NCBI GenBank assembly: GCA_947561585.1
Contig: CANNZV010002598.1
Span: 27,633-91,632, forward strand
DNA: 64,000 nt
Direction of reading: 5' to 3'
DNA from: Caprella mutica
Lineage: Eukaryota > Arthropoda > Malacostraca > Amphipoda > Caprellidae
Position numbers and translations under genes: made by a program. Below are positions 35,071-46,145 of the stretch, one piece after another. Each line of letters starts with the position of its first letter. Within the stretch, counting starts at the first letter, position 1. The notes under the pieces were generated by a model. That model saw only the letters and a list, made by a program, of their open reading frames with translations, was not told the origin of the DNA and ran no database searches.

Positions 35071-35611
35071 GACTTGCAAGGGGTGTTGACAACTGAATAC
35101 AAATATATAAAAAAAAATTCCACTGAATATGAATATATAAAACAATTAAGGAGGATTTATTAAAATTATTCTGGTGTAATGTTAATGGTTATAATCATAT
35201 ATTAAAAACTTTCGATATGAGATAATCAATTTCTTAAAGTTTAAATCATCTTTTTATATCTTGTGAATTATATTTAAACCCCGTGCGAGGCTAAGCCATT
35301 TCTGATATTCGTTGAGTTTTGCAGTGTGCGTGACGTCATCACAGCAACACTCGAAAGTCAAATTTAAAGTAACTAAAATGCGTCAAATCATAATAATTTT
35401 AATTTGTGGTCAATATATGAATGCAATAATAAATTTAGTTTATTATTTAATCACATAAGTCTCTAATTTTCTATTTAATAGTACTGCCTTGATGACGTCA
35501 CGTACACTAAGCACATGATTTGCCTCTGACAAGTAAAAGTTCAACTGGAACAGTTGAAACTAGATCAGTTCTATTTTCCATTTCACAGCGAGTGGTTGAG
35601 CGAATTGTTGT
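35071..35611. other. non-coding
   Basis: No gene or ordered repeat is seen. It forms the left flank of the hAT-like insertion; the flank continues at 38288 on the other side. Confidence 0.5.
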
Positions 35612-35619
35612 GCAATTAA

Positions 35620-38279
35620 CAGAGCTGGGCGCGCGAACCTTTTTTTAGGTTCCGAATCCGAACCCGAATCTTCGTCGATTTTGGGTTCCGAACCTCCGTA
35701 TAGCGAACCCAATTTGGAAAAGTTTGGTCCGAACATTTGTTCCGAACCAAACATTTAGTCCGAACATTTCTAAGCCAACATCTGATTTTTTAGGTATATA
35801 TTTTATATCTAAAAATTAAGAAAAACAAAAGTGAACTACAGTCTACACATTTACATTCGGCCCTTTTACTAACTTATGCTTCCAAGGCTATTAGGGCAAC
35901 CTATTTAAAAAAACAGTTTTTTCAACAAGATACTAACTATTTGTCAGAAACAAGTTACAACCAGAAGGTTTCACTCTATGTTAAAAAAACACACGTCTTA
36001 TTTATAAACCTACGTTACTGTATTTTTACAAGTTGTTAGTTTTGTACTAAACTAATGTGTACCAAATTTCAAGTAAAAATATTGAATATGTAACGAGAAA
36101 TAAATACATAGCTATACAAGAGATTGGCAACTGAGTGAGCTGAACTGTTATTGGATGGAGTGTGAACCAATCACAGCTCGCGCATTTGTCTCTACTACAT
36201 AAAACGTGGACATATTCGTGCGTATTGGGTAACCAATCTGTATTTCTACGTTGCCACACGTCACTAAAGTACAATTAATTCCATAATTTACGCCGATACG
36301 TAAATATGTAAGTTTTGAATTAAAAAATATAGTTGGTATTTATGTAGCAACAAAGTCAAGAAAGGCCAGTAAATTTAAAGAAATGACATGAAATATATAA
36401 AGTAATTTAAAAAAGATATGCCTATTAAACATACGTCAAATTCATTAGGGTTAATTTAATAAATTTATAATAATAATTATACTGTGACTTCATATGACTA
36501 CATTATAGAGGAGTTGCACTGGTAGAACTGCTGTTTCATGAAATACAACTAATTTAGAGAATTTACTAAATAGGAATAAGAGATTCATAGAAAACTTACG
36601 AATATTTGTGTAGACTAACCTAAATATGTTCACTATAGAGGTAAGTTCGCTATACCGGATTTTACTATTCAGCGTGATTCACTATACAGGAGTTCACTAT
36701 AAGGGAGTTCCACTGTACTTACTATACTCAATAAGTTGTATCATTGAGTATGACTGAATGAGCATTAAGTATCTTTAAAGTTCCCCTCCAGTCTCTACTC
36801 CAATACGTAGTTTAAGTTATTCTGAATTTTCTTCTGACCTCCGAATTTCATGCAAAGAAAAATTAAGACCAACTCTGTCGTCATAACAATGCAAGACAAT
36901 GTATCCATATTAAAGTATCCAAGTATCTAATTGAATATGTTTTAAGTTTTTACTATTAGTTTTCAATTTTTCATTTATATTACAACATTTTTGATTAATT
37001 CTATCTAGAGAACTGATGATATAAAAACTTTTTGCATTTTGTTTGAATATGAAAGTACTATAAGATACCGTATTATGGTATTCCTATACTCTAATTGCTT
37101 GCTTAACTTTTTCTTCTATTCAATATATTAAAAAGGTCAGACAGTGAAGATTACTGTGAATATTTCTCCAAGTTATTTATATTATAACTTATACACATAT
37201 AATATTATAATACCTATATATAAATTATAATCAATTCAATTGTAAAGCGAATAGCCGAATACTCGATCTTAAATTATCTGATCAGCCTACCTACTTAGCC
37301 GTCAAAAGTTAGCTCATTTGAGTCATTTCAATATTTTTTCTTTTAAAAACCTTCATTTGATATTTATTATTTCATACATTAGTAAAAGCAAAAGAAAAAA
37401 TCATCATTCAAAATAAAAGTAACAAGCTAAGACAAGAAATAAATTATATTTATAAGATGTTATTGTACGAAGCTTGGTATGCGCAATTATTCTCTCACAT
37501 ATTTGATCTCGCTAAGCCGCTGTAAGAGTTACAGTTAACTGATTATATTGAGATATTCACCCTTATGTACTCAAACACACTCTTGCATCTAATGCCTGGA
37601 AAGATCTCTGATATATTATAGATTTGAATAAATGCTCATAATATGAGTATCTTACCATTTATCACCTTCGTTTTTGTCTAATCGTATGTATTTATGCGAA
37701 AAATTAAACGATTGAAAAGACAGCTTTAAAATCGGTCTTGAATTAAAGTTATTATTATTTTTCCATGAGGACTGGTTACTGGTTAGCCAACGGCTAAGGT
37801 ACTAGGGTAGGGTGTTATGTAATGTTACCTAATGTATACGTTTACTTTGTTTATAACCTTACCTATAGTTCTACATATTTCAAGCAATTTTAATTGAGAT
37901 TTGAGGGAACATAAACCGTTATTAAAGAATTAACTTGTTAAGATTATTATAAAACTTACCGCTATTCAAGAAAGGATGAATAACGTAATGGAAGAAGAGC
38001 GGGGAAAGACGCATGTTCTTCGCTTCAGTGTTAAGCAGAAACCTATGTATATAATAGTAGCCGAGAGGTACGGTACATGTTCAGAACGTTAAATAATTAA
38101 ATGAACAGGTCAGTTTTCCCCGGGTACGGAGGTTCGGACTTGCGAAAAAGACGTTCCGAACACTGAAGTCCGAACCGTTTTTGAAGAGGTTCCGAATCCG
38201 AATGTCCGAACCCATTTTCCAGTCCGAACCGGTTCGCGAATAAAGGTTCGCGAACATTCGTGCGGAACGCCCAGCTCTG
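35620..38279. mobile_element. hAT-like foldback with GTTCGGA-repeat arms
   Basis: The element begins CAGAGCTGGGCG and ends CGCCCAGCTCTG, a perfect 12-bp inverted repeat. It is flanked by an exact 8-bp duplication, GCAATTAA, at 35612-35619 and 38280-38287. Eight-bp duplications and CAGRG-type ends indicate the hAT superfamily. Both arms (35630-35770 and 38095-38270) are loose tandem copies of GGTTCCGAATCCGAACC. The ~2.3-kb interior has no transposase, only AT-rich DNA and a Tigger-like fragment, so it is non-autonomous. Confidence 0.85.
36630..36715 (-). repeat. Tigger/pogo-like terminal fragment
   Basis: On the minus strand CAGTGGAACTCCCTTATAGT is followed by GAACTCC and more TATAGTGAA-type repeats, bounded by TA (36716-36717). 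It matches 2565-2606. A further GAGGAGTTGCACTG lies at 36510-36523 in the same orientation. Confidence 0.4.
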
Positions 38280-38287
38280 GCAATTAA

Positions 38288-38896
38288 TGAATCGAAATTG
38301 TTTGCTCCTTTCGTCAAATATGGAACAAATACTATTGAAAAAACAATTATTTTCAATTCAACTTAGAGAATTATAGTAGCTACATTCAACGCTATTGAAA
38401 ATAGGTAGAATGGTAAAGATTTTACTTTCAAAAACGTGCCCCGTGAAATAAGTGTCTCCGCCATATTGAACAACAGTTGTCCGCTAGATGGCTTCCTGCT
38501 ACCCAATCGGAAGTTAGCCATATTGCAGCAGTAGCTAGTGAATATTACACTATTTACACAGGCTACCACAAACTACAAAGAGATGATTCTTATTGGCTAT
38601 TGTGACAGAGCTACTCTGATATCATTAACTGTAAGTATAGGTATAATTACTTAGGTATCATCAAATTAAATAGGTAGTTTAATCAAATTCCTATATCGTT
38701 TTACTAAATTAGGTCCGTAGGCACTTGATATCAAGCAATCTAGTATCTTAATAAACAATGAAAAAATGAATACATGTTGCAATAGTACCTACCTTGTTAC
38801 GTACCTATGAGTAGATATGTTATTAATTTTACTCTCTTACAGTTATATTGGCTTATCTTTATTATTGTTTAGGTATGCTTAGTTACCTTTGTACTA
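38288..38896. other. non-coding
   Basis: This is right flank of the hAT-like element. GCCATATTG occurs twice (38461 and 38517), and CCGCTAGATGGC at 38480-38491 is reminiscent of insulator-protein sites but is not sufficient evidence. A minus-strand frame at 38363-38569 lacks protein-like features. Confidence 0.4.
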
Positions 38897-39383
38897 GGGC
38901 TAGTTACGAATTATCGGTCAGTTCCATATCTTCGATCATATGAAAAACTATAATAGGAGCTACCTATCTCTAGACTATAGGTAGGGTAAGTTACGCTTTG
39001 TCGGTCGGTTTCACATGTTCAGTCATATAAGAAAAAACTATATACCTAATCGGAAATTTATTTTTATTGGTATCCATGTTAAGGTATCATGGATACCAAT
39101 AAAAGTAAAAATTTTTATATATTTTTTCTTATATGACCAATAACGTGATTGTGAAACTGTCAGATTATTCGAAACTTACCTACCCTAGGTACCTATTAAT
39201 TATTATTGAATTCTTGTATTTATTAATGTATTATGGATGGTAACGGTGTCATATCATGGATATAAATTATTTAAACATTAGGCTAATTAATTCTTGTTAG
39301 GTACTACCCATGTACCTAAATGGTTTTTTCTTCTGAGTCTATGACCGAAGATGTGGAACTGACCGATAATTCGTAATTTGCCC
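38897..39383. mobile_element. TA-bounded MITE, outer copy
   Basis: TA at 38895-38896 is followed by GGGCTAGTTACGAATTATCG and GTCAGTTCCATATC. The other end is the inverse, ending AATTTGCCC, then TA (39384-39385). The inverted ends match over about 45 bp with few changes. TA duplications indicate the Tc1/mariner superfamily. It contains a second, related copy. Further diverged copies lie at 41477-41652 and possibly 50116-50583. Confidence 0.7.
38984..39185. mobile_element. TA-bounded palindromic MITE nested in the outer copy
   Basis: TA|GGGTAAGTTACG on the left and CTTACCTACCC|TA on the right bound 202 bp that folds almost fully on itself. The centre is a strong hairpin (ATTGGTATCCATG paired with CATGGATACCAAT, loop about 9). 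It belongs to the same family as the element around it. Confidence 0.65.
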
Positions 39384-39769
39384 TAATATCAAGTTAGCTA
39401 TGACAATTCATATTATTCATGCCTATAAATTATAAAGTCATCAGTCTTGCCAATAGCTTTTTCTACTGTCAACTGATAGGTAAAATAAAAGTAATAATTA
39501 ATGAGGTGATATAGTGAGTACCTAGAAAAATGACCTGCTGATAGGTATAACTGTGATCGAATTGATTCACTTCAGGGCAACTTTTTGATAACTCTATTTC
39601 TAGTAATGCATGAGTCATGATTTGAATTGAAATGTATATATTATAATTTATAGCTATTGTTAATATTATCCCTCCTCATAATAAAGAGCAATGTGTTTTT
39701 ATAAATACATATATAAATCCATCATGCTCAAGAATTTTTTTATAAAACTTAGTTTTCTTATACTAGATA
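39384..39769. other. non-coding
   Basis: AT-rich sequence; no supported feature. Confidence 0.5.
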
Positions 39770-40560
39770 TCTTCCAAATACTCATAAATTTTCCAAATAC
39801 TCCGAAATTTTCCGAAAACTACCAAATTTTCCGATAACTACCAAATTTTCCGATAACTACCAAATTTTCCGATAACTACCAAATTTTTCGAAAACTACCA
39901 AATTTTCCTAAAACTACCAAATTTTCCTAAAACTAGAAAATTTTCCGAAAACATTAAATTCTTCGAAAACATTTAATTTTCCGAAAACATTAAATTTTCC
40001 TAAAACATTTAATTTTCCTGAAACATTTAATTTTCCTAAAACATTTAATTTTCCTAAAACATTTAATTTTCCTAAAACATTTAATTTTCCGAAAACATTA
40101 AATTTTCCGTAAACATTAAATTTTTCGAAAACATTAAATTTTCCAAAAGCATCAAATTTTCCGAAAACATTGAATTTTCCGAAAACATTAAATTTTCCGA
40201 AAACATTAAATTTTCCGAAAACATTAAATTTTCCAAAACATTAAATTTTCCGAAAACATTAAATTTTCCGAAAACATTAAATTTTCTGAAAACATTAAAT
40301 TTTCCAAAACATTGAATTTTCCGAAAACATTGAATTTTCCGAAAACATTGAATTTTCCGAAAACATTAAATTTTCAGAAAACATTAAATTTTCAGAAAAC
40401 ATTAAATTTTCAGAAAACATTAAATTTTCAGAAAACATTAAATTTTCAGAAAACAATAAATTTTTCGAAAACATTAAATTTTTCGAAAACATTAAATTTT
40501 TCGAAAACACTAAATTTTCCGAAAACTCAAACTTGTCCGAAGATCAAATTTTCCCTCAAG
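39770..40560. repeat. 18-bp minisatellite 1
   Basis: About 44 copies of ATTTTCCGAAAACATTAA are present, starting as AAATTTTCCGATAACTACC variants on the left. The unit is six codons long, so frames on both strands stay open; they encode only the repeat and are not genes. Confidence 0.95.
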
Positions 40561-40621
40561 AAACTCATCCAAATTCATCCAAAACCTCAATTCTTTCAAA
40601 AACTCAATATTCTTCCAAAAA

Positions 40622-40651
40622 CTCCCGTTATTCATAACGGGATAATAACTA
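40622..40651 (+). other. hairpin followed by CTAG
   Basis: CCCGTTAT, a 2-base loop and ATAACGGG form an 8-bp stem. Seven bases later comes CTAG. This is the layout of a Helitron 3' end, but the following base is C rather than T and no TC 5' end is identified. Confidence 0.3.
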
Positions 40652-41280
40652 GCTTAAATCATAATAGCCAATACAGCTCATGCAATTGTAATCTCATTGT
40701 ATACCCCTCTCTTACAGTTCCAGCTCTTCTACTCTTAAATGACGAATAACGATGTTCATACTTCATAGCAAATTGGGCTCTCTTCACTGATGTAAATCAA
40801 AAAAGAAATAAGGAAGCATGTCACAGTAGCTACTACAGAAAATACGAAATCTTATTATTTTTTGGACAATCTTGATCGAAAAAGCTAGGTGAGTATTGTA
40901 GCAATTATATTCTTATGAATAATTCATTAATAATATCTAGTTAATTAGCAATATCTAAAAAAATTTTTTTTTTTTTTTTTTGAAATCATAGTTCAATCTT
41001 TCAGATAATTTAGTAATATTTTTAGACACCAATTAATTATTCATTGGTTCTTGAATGAGGCCAAACTTTCGAATGCTACTTCTAATATGCATCCTGCATG
41101 CAATAATCTATGGATACATACTTTATTTTAATTTCAGAGCATTAGTGCTCTTTTAACTACTAATAGGGTTAAAGTCTATTCTATTCTTAATTCTTTTAAT
41201 TATATCCAATTCTATTTATTTGCGGCTGCTACATCACTTTAATTTTTGCAGAATAATAGCTAAGCCATTTTCAATTACAG
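40652..41280. other. non-coding, possible intron
   Basis: Two acceptor-like sites are present (CTCTCTTACAG at 40699-40709 and TTTTCAATTACAG ending 41280). Only the second opens onto a protein-like frame. A run of 18 T lies at about 40964-40981. Confidence 0.4.
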
Positions 41281-41545
41281 ATACTTTGAGACGGACATCT
41301 TATGGGAGAATGGCTGTACAACTTCAGAGATCTACTCTGTGGTCGGACTGTGGGTGCGAGGAACAGAAAAATGGACGAGAAGAATGAATGAAGTTATTCC
41401 CTTCCTAAGGTTTCCCCTCTATTCGTTAAATCTGGTGTCTCATGTTCAGTATTTGATGAGACTATTTACTCAGCTAAGTTGCAAATTGATGCACAGTTCC
41501 ACATTTTCGATTATACTACCTATAAAACGAATATATTTAATATAA
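41281..41545 (+). CDS. probable exon with BTB/BACK-like sequence
   Basis: After the acceptor TTTTCAATTACAG the frame (entering with one base) is open to 41545. The first ~57 residues look like real protein: TDILWENGCTTSEIY, VVGLWVRGTEKWTRR, then IPFLRFPLYSLNLVS. The Trp-rich helix followed by LRFPL is the pattern seen where BACK domains follow BTB domains (W...W, then VRFPLMS). From about 41450 the frame enters a degenerate MITE and becomes meaningless, so the real 3' limit is unknown. No neighbouring exon is found. It may be a genuine exon of a large gene or a fragment. Confidence 0.4.
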
Positions 41546-41652
41546 CTTTTCTATACGTTATTTTTATTGGTCACCAATCTAAAATGTTCAATTTTATAAT
41601 TTTTACTTCTATGATCGAGAATGTGGAAATATCGATAATTCGTAACTGACCC
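41477..41652. mobile_element. TA-bounded MITE remnant
   Basis: AGTTGCAAATTGATGCACAG plus TTCCACATTTTCGAT, and the inverse ATCGAGAATGTGGAAATATC to CTGACCC|TA, match the ends of the 38897-39383 family. It is degenerate and about 176 bp long. Confidence 0.5.
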
Positions 41653-42020
41653 TAAATAGTGAACCTCAAATTATGACTATTTACAATTTGTTTAATAAGC
41701 CAGGCGGGGATCTATCCTGAAGCTGTATATGGCTAATGGTAGAGAATGAGAGTAGCGTCTCTTGGGTTTTTACGTGTTGTAATTTTCATTATGGATTGTC
41801 TTTTTTTACTTTCACCAAGTTTATAATTTTATTAACGCTACTTGCAGTTTTAGAGGATAATGCTAGAGATATGATCTTCAACTACGAGGTCTTAGAGATT
41901 TTGTGTTAGGTAGACAGGATCGTATAGGCTTTATTTGGAGACAATTTTGTCCTTTATCGTCATATACCTTGGTAAGTGACAGTATTCACGATGCAGCTTT
42001 TCTGTATCCATGAGCATTGT
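41653..42020. other. non-coding
   Basis: No supported feature is present in this stretch before the 18-bp array. Confidence 0.45.
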
Positions 42021-43318
42021 CAACTTGCCCTAATCTAGAGACAACTTGCCCTAATCTAGAGACAACTTGCCCTAATCTAGAGACAACTTGCCCTAATCTA
42101 GAGACAACTTGCCCTAATCTAGAGACAACTTGCCCTAATCTAGAGACAACTTGCCCTAATCTAGAGACAACTTGCCCTAATCTAGAGACAACTTGCCCTA
42201 ATCTAGAGACAACTTGCCCTAATCTAGAGACAACTTGCCCTAATCTAGAGACAACTCGCCCTAATGTAGAGACAATTTGCCCTAATCTAGAGACAACTTG
42301 CCCTAATCTAGAGACAACTTGCCCTAATCTAGAGACAACTTGCCCTAATCTAGAGACAACTTGCCCTAATCTAGAGACAACTTGCCCTAATCTTGAGACA
42401 ACTTGCCCTAATCTTGAGACAACTTGCCCTAATCTTGAGACAACTTGCCCTAATCTTGAGACAACTTGCCCTAATCTTGAGACAACTTGCCTTAATCTTG
42501 AGACAACTTGCCTTAATCTTGAGACAACTTGCCCTAATCTTGAGACAACTTGCCCTAATCTTGAGACAACTTGCCCTAATCTTGAGACAACTTGCCCTAA
42601 TCTTGAGACAACTTGCCCTAATCTTGATACAACTTGCCCTAATCTTGATACAACTTGCCCTAATCTTGAGACAACTTGCCCTAATATTGAGACAACTTGC
42701 CCTAATCTTGAGACAACTGACCCTAATCTTGAGACAACTGACCCTAATCTTGAGACAACTGACCCTAATCTTGAGACAACTGACCCTAATCTTGAGACAA
42801 CTGACCCTAATCTTGAGACAACTGATCCTAATCTTCAGACAACTGATCCTAATCTTCAGACAACTGATCCTAGCCTTGAGACAACTGATCCTAGCCTTGA
42901 GACAACTGATCCTAGCCTTGAGACAACTGATCCTAGCCTTGAGACAACTGATCCTAGCCTTGAGACAACTGATCCTAGCCTTGAGACAACTGATCCTAGC
43001 CTTGAGACAACTGATCCTAGCCTTGAGACAACTGATCCTAGCCTTGAGACAACTGATCCTAGCCTTGAGACAACTGATCCTAGCCTTGAGACAACTGATC
43101 CTAGCCTTGAGACAACTGATCCTAGCCTTGAGACAACTGATCCTAGCCTTGAGACAACTGATCCTAGCCTTGAGACTACTGATCCTAGCCTTGAGACTAC
43201 CGATCCTAGCCTTGAGACTACTGATCCTAGCCTTGAGACTACAGATCCTAGCCTTGAGACTACAGATCCTAATTTTGAGACTACTGATCCTAATTTTGAG
43301 ACTACTGATCCTAATCTT
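42021..43318. repeat. 18-bp minisatellite 2
   Basis: About 72 copies of ACTTGCCCTAATCTAGAG are arranged in homogeneous runs: CTAGAG variants to about 42395, CTTGAG to 42715, TGACCC to 42835, then GATCCTAGCC to 43260. The gradient of variants records successive local expansions. A 440-codon frame stays open but contains no ATG: it begins right after a TGA (42011-42013). The frame ends at a TAA followed by AATAAA and a T run. Confidence 0.95.
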
Positions 43319-43339
43319 GCAGCTATAGAACGTTTGTAA

Positions 43340-44022
43340 ATAAAGAGTTTTTTTTTTTTTTTATTAGATAGAATGTTATAGATAAATATTAAGTTTTGTA
43401 GCTAGTTATATAGATTTTTTGTTCAAGTATTTTAATAGATTTTTTAAACGTTTTTTATAGCCTTCAGGGTAATGGAATTTGAGCAGCTATACGTGTCAGG
43501 TACCTGAATAAAATATCCTCTTACTTGCTAATCATTTCCCTACAATCTATATTAATTAAACTATAGATGAAGCATCTATTTGAATAGTTGGTTTTTATCC
43601 AAAAATAGCACTATATTTGTTTTTCAATAAATCTATTGCTTACATTTTCAATTATCATGTTTTCTGTTTTTTAGGTAATTATTTACTATAAACTGTTATT
43701 CCTCTATTTTTACCGTCTGTCATTTCTCCCTATAGTTCCTTGAGTTCATTTTCATTTTGGTTTCTGCAATATTGCCAGAGTGCGCTGGGTCGACACTGTT
43801 ACCTGTGATATCAGAGTAGTCGACCTAGTGCATAGAGCTTGGTTTTACTTCCCCCCTCTTCCATGATGTCTTCTTTCTATTTTCTTGATGGAAAAAGTCA
43901 TTGAAAATAGGATGCGAGAGTATACTGTAAAACCATTAGATAGTAGTAAAAATATATTTCCATTGATTCCGCAGCAAATCTTGACTCACTATAGCTTATA
44001 TAGTAGATTACTACCATCTTGA
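43340..44022. other. non-coding
   Basis: AT-rich sequence without supported features; a slightly GC-richer patch at 43770-43870 has no frame of note. Confidence 0.5.
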
Positions 44023-44738
44023 CCCAGGTGACATTTAACATTCCCACTATAAATTCACAGTTCTAATTTAGTCTTCTGAAAGTGTTCCATAGGATTCTTC
44101 TGACAGTGTTCCAAAGGATTCTTCTGACAATGTTCCAAAGAAGTTTTCAGAGAATGTTCCAAAAGAGTCTTCAGAAGTTGTTCCAAAGGAGTCTTCAGAA
44201 GTTGTTCCAAAGGAGTCTTCAGAAGTTGTTCCAAAGGAGTCTTCAAGTAATGTTCCAAAGAAGTCTTCATGGAATGTTCCAATGAAGTCTTCTTGGAATG
44301 TTCCAATGGAGTCTTCATGGAATGTTCCAATGGAGTCTTCGGGGAATGTTCCAATGGAGTCTTCGGGGAATGTTCCAATGGAGTCTTCAGGGAATGTTCC
44401 AATGGAGTCTTCAGGGAATGCTCCAATGGAGTATTCAGGGAATGTTCCAATGGAGTCTTCAGGGAATGTTCCAATGGAGTATTCAGGGAATGTTTCTATG
44501 GATTCTTCAAGGAATATTCCAATGGAGTCTTCGAGGAATGTCCCAATGGAGTCTTCGGGGAATGTCCCAATGGAGTCTTCAGGGAATGTTCCAAAGGGAA
44601 TGTTCTTGAAGATTCCATTGGAATATTCCTGGAATGTGTCAGAAAAAGAACATTCAGGGGACATTCCAGTGGAACATTCAGGGAACGTTCCAATGGAACG
44701 TTCCTGGAATCTTCTGGGAAGGTTCAATGTTACCTGGG
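44023..44738. mobile_element. minisatellite element, AACATT family (short copy)
   Basis: The left end CCCAGGTGACATTTAACATT and the right end, reverse-complemented CCCAGGTAACATTGAACCTT, are inverted repeats. They match the start of the element at 32656. The core (44075-44600) is about 22 copies of a 24-bp unit, GGGAATGTTCCAATGGAGTC plus TTCA. Multiple of three means open frames on both strands; they are not genes. A few units at 44590-44660 are inverted. Confidence 0.8.
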
Positions 44739-45308
44739 AAGGTCGAGCTGAAACTATTAGGTTTCATAAATTTTTCAGTAGGACCAACCCCTATTGAGCC
44801 TTTGACTTTTCGGAGGTAGGACTGGAAATAGGTTTTTGCCCCCCACGAGGCAGGGGTCCACAAAAGGAAAAATTTACATGAGCAACTTCAAAAATTTGGA
44901 ACAAATTAAACCTTATGTAAAAATCTCTGCTCAATTGGACGAGTATTATCGATATGCTAGCAAAACTGATAAATAGTCCCCTTAATAGTGTAATTTCCTT
45001 TTTATTTAACTTAAAAATATATCGTGATCATTTTCTTATATAACATGATTATCATTTCAAACAGAGCTTCAAATTATTATAGGTCATATTATTGATAATT
45101 ATATAATCGAAGAGTGCTTCAAATCTTCTTTTTTGTCCAATTTTTTTTTCCAGAAGCCATGAGGAAAATGCGATAGGACTGCTAAATTATAACAAGCATT
45201 GAGTTTCTATGATACCTATACCACCTTTTCTTATTTAATTGCCAATATTGAAAAAAAAAACAGAAGAGGAAGAATAGCTTCGACGATCTCAGTCGAAGCA
45301 TAAGGGTT
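44739..45308 (-). mobile_element. long inverted repeat, right copy
   Basis: This is the inverted counterpart of 31909-32655, with AATAGGGGTTGGTCC, ATTAAGGGGACTATTTA, GGAAGAATAGCTTCGAC and the terminal hairpin at 45276-45299. It is diverged but collinear over its whole length. Confidence 0.6.
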
Positions 45309-46145
45309 GATTCACGGTCACGCTCCGCTCTCGCTCCAGTCACGGTACGGTCTCATCCCGGTTCATTCACATGTTCGGTCTGGTCACGATCAGCTCTCGC
45401 TCCCGTCCCTTTCATATCATCTTATTTGGAAAAGATTATCGTTACGCTTAATTGACGGTAAACAGGATAAGAGAAAACAAAAAAAAAAAGATTCTGATTT
45501 CATCCTATTGTAAAATATTGGAAGTGTGAATGATATCTACTTGTTGTATGCTCATCTAATAGATGATAAAACTAAATTATTCAATAATTTTCGAATGACT
45601 ATTGGATCTTTAGAAAAAATCTTTCTAAAATTGGATAAAAATTGGAAAAAAACATGCCACACTGAAAACATAAGTAGAGGGTTAGCATATCTAACCCTCT
45701 AGAGTCTAGACAATAGAGTCTGAGGTCGATTGCTGCGCGTTTGAATGAAATATATGTTTTTCGTTTATGCATCTAAATGATATATTTAATAGGGAAACCA
45801 CCAACCAATTGTTGCATGTTCGATTGATATGGATTTTTCTAATTCATAAATTTATTTGTTACAATTAATAGGATATCAAGCAATCGATTGTTGATTACCC
45901 TATGAAATGTACCAATAGTTTTTTTGTTCAAAAGACAATATTTTCCATTAAAATCAAGAAAATTGAATGCATAACCTGAAAATTTCCTATCATTCGAACG
46001 CGCAGAAATCAGTCGATGGTTGCACTATTGATCGATATTTGTGATAAAATGAGACAAATAGATGCTCAAACTAAAAAATCTCATTATTCGAATGCGCAAC
46101 ATTCGATAGAAGGTTTCCCTATTTAATGTTCCATATACATATATA

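Noticed and set aside
38480..38491. CCGCTAGATGGC as an insulator-protein site
   Set aside because: It is a single partial match with no conserved context; too weak to annotate.
42021..43318. CCCTAA within the 18-bp unit as telomeric repeat
   Set aside because: Insect telomeres use TTAGG in direct tandem; here the pentamer occurs once per 18 bp inside a longer unit.
42017..43339. 440-codon frame (PNLETT repeats) as a gene
   Set aside because: It has no ATG, starts directly after a stop, and its openness follows from the 18-bp unit length.
44055..44751. Frames of 100-220 codons on both strands
   Set aside because: They are produced by the 24-bp unit and are open on both strands at once, which real genes are not.
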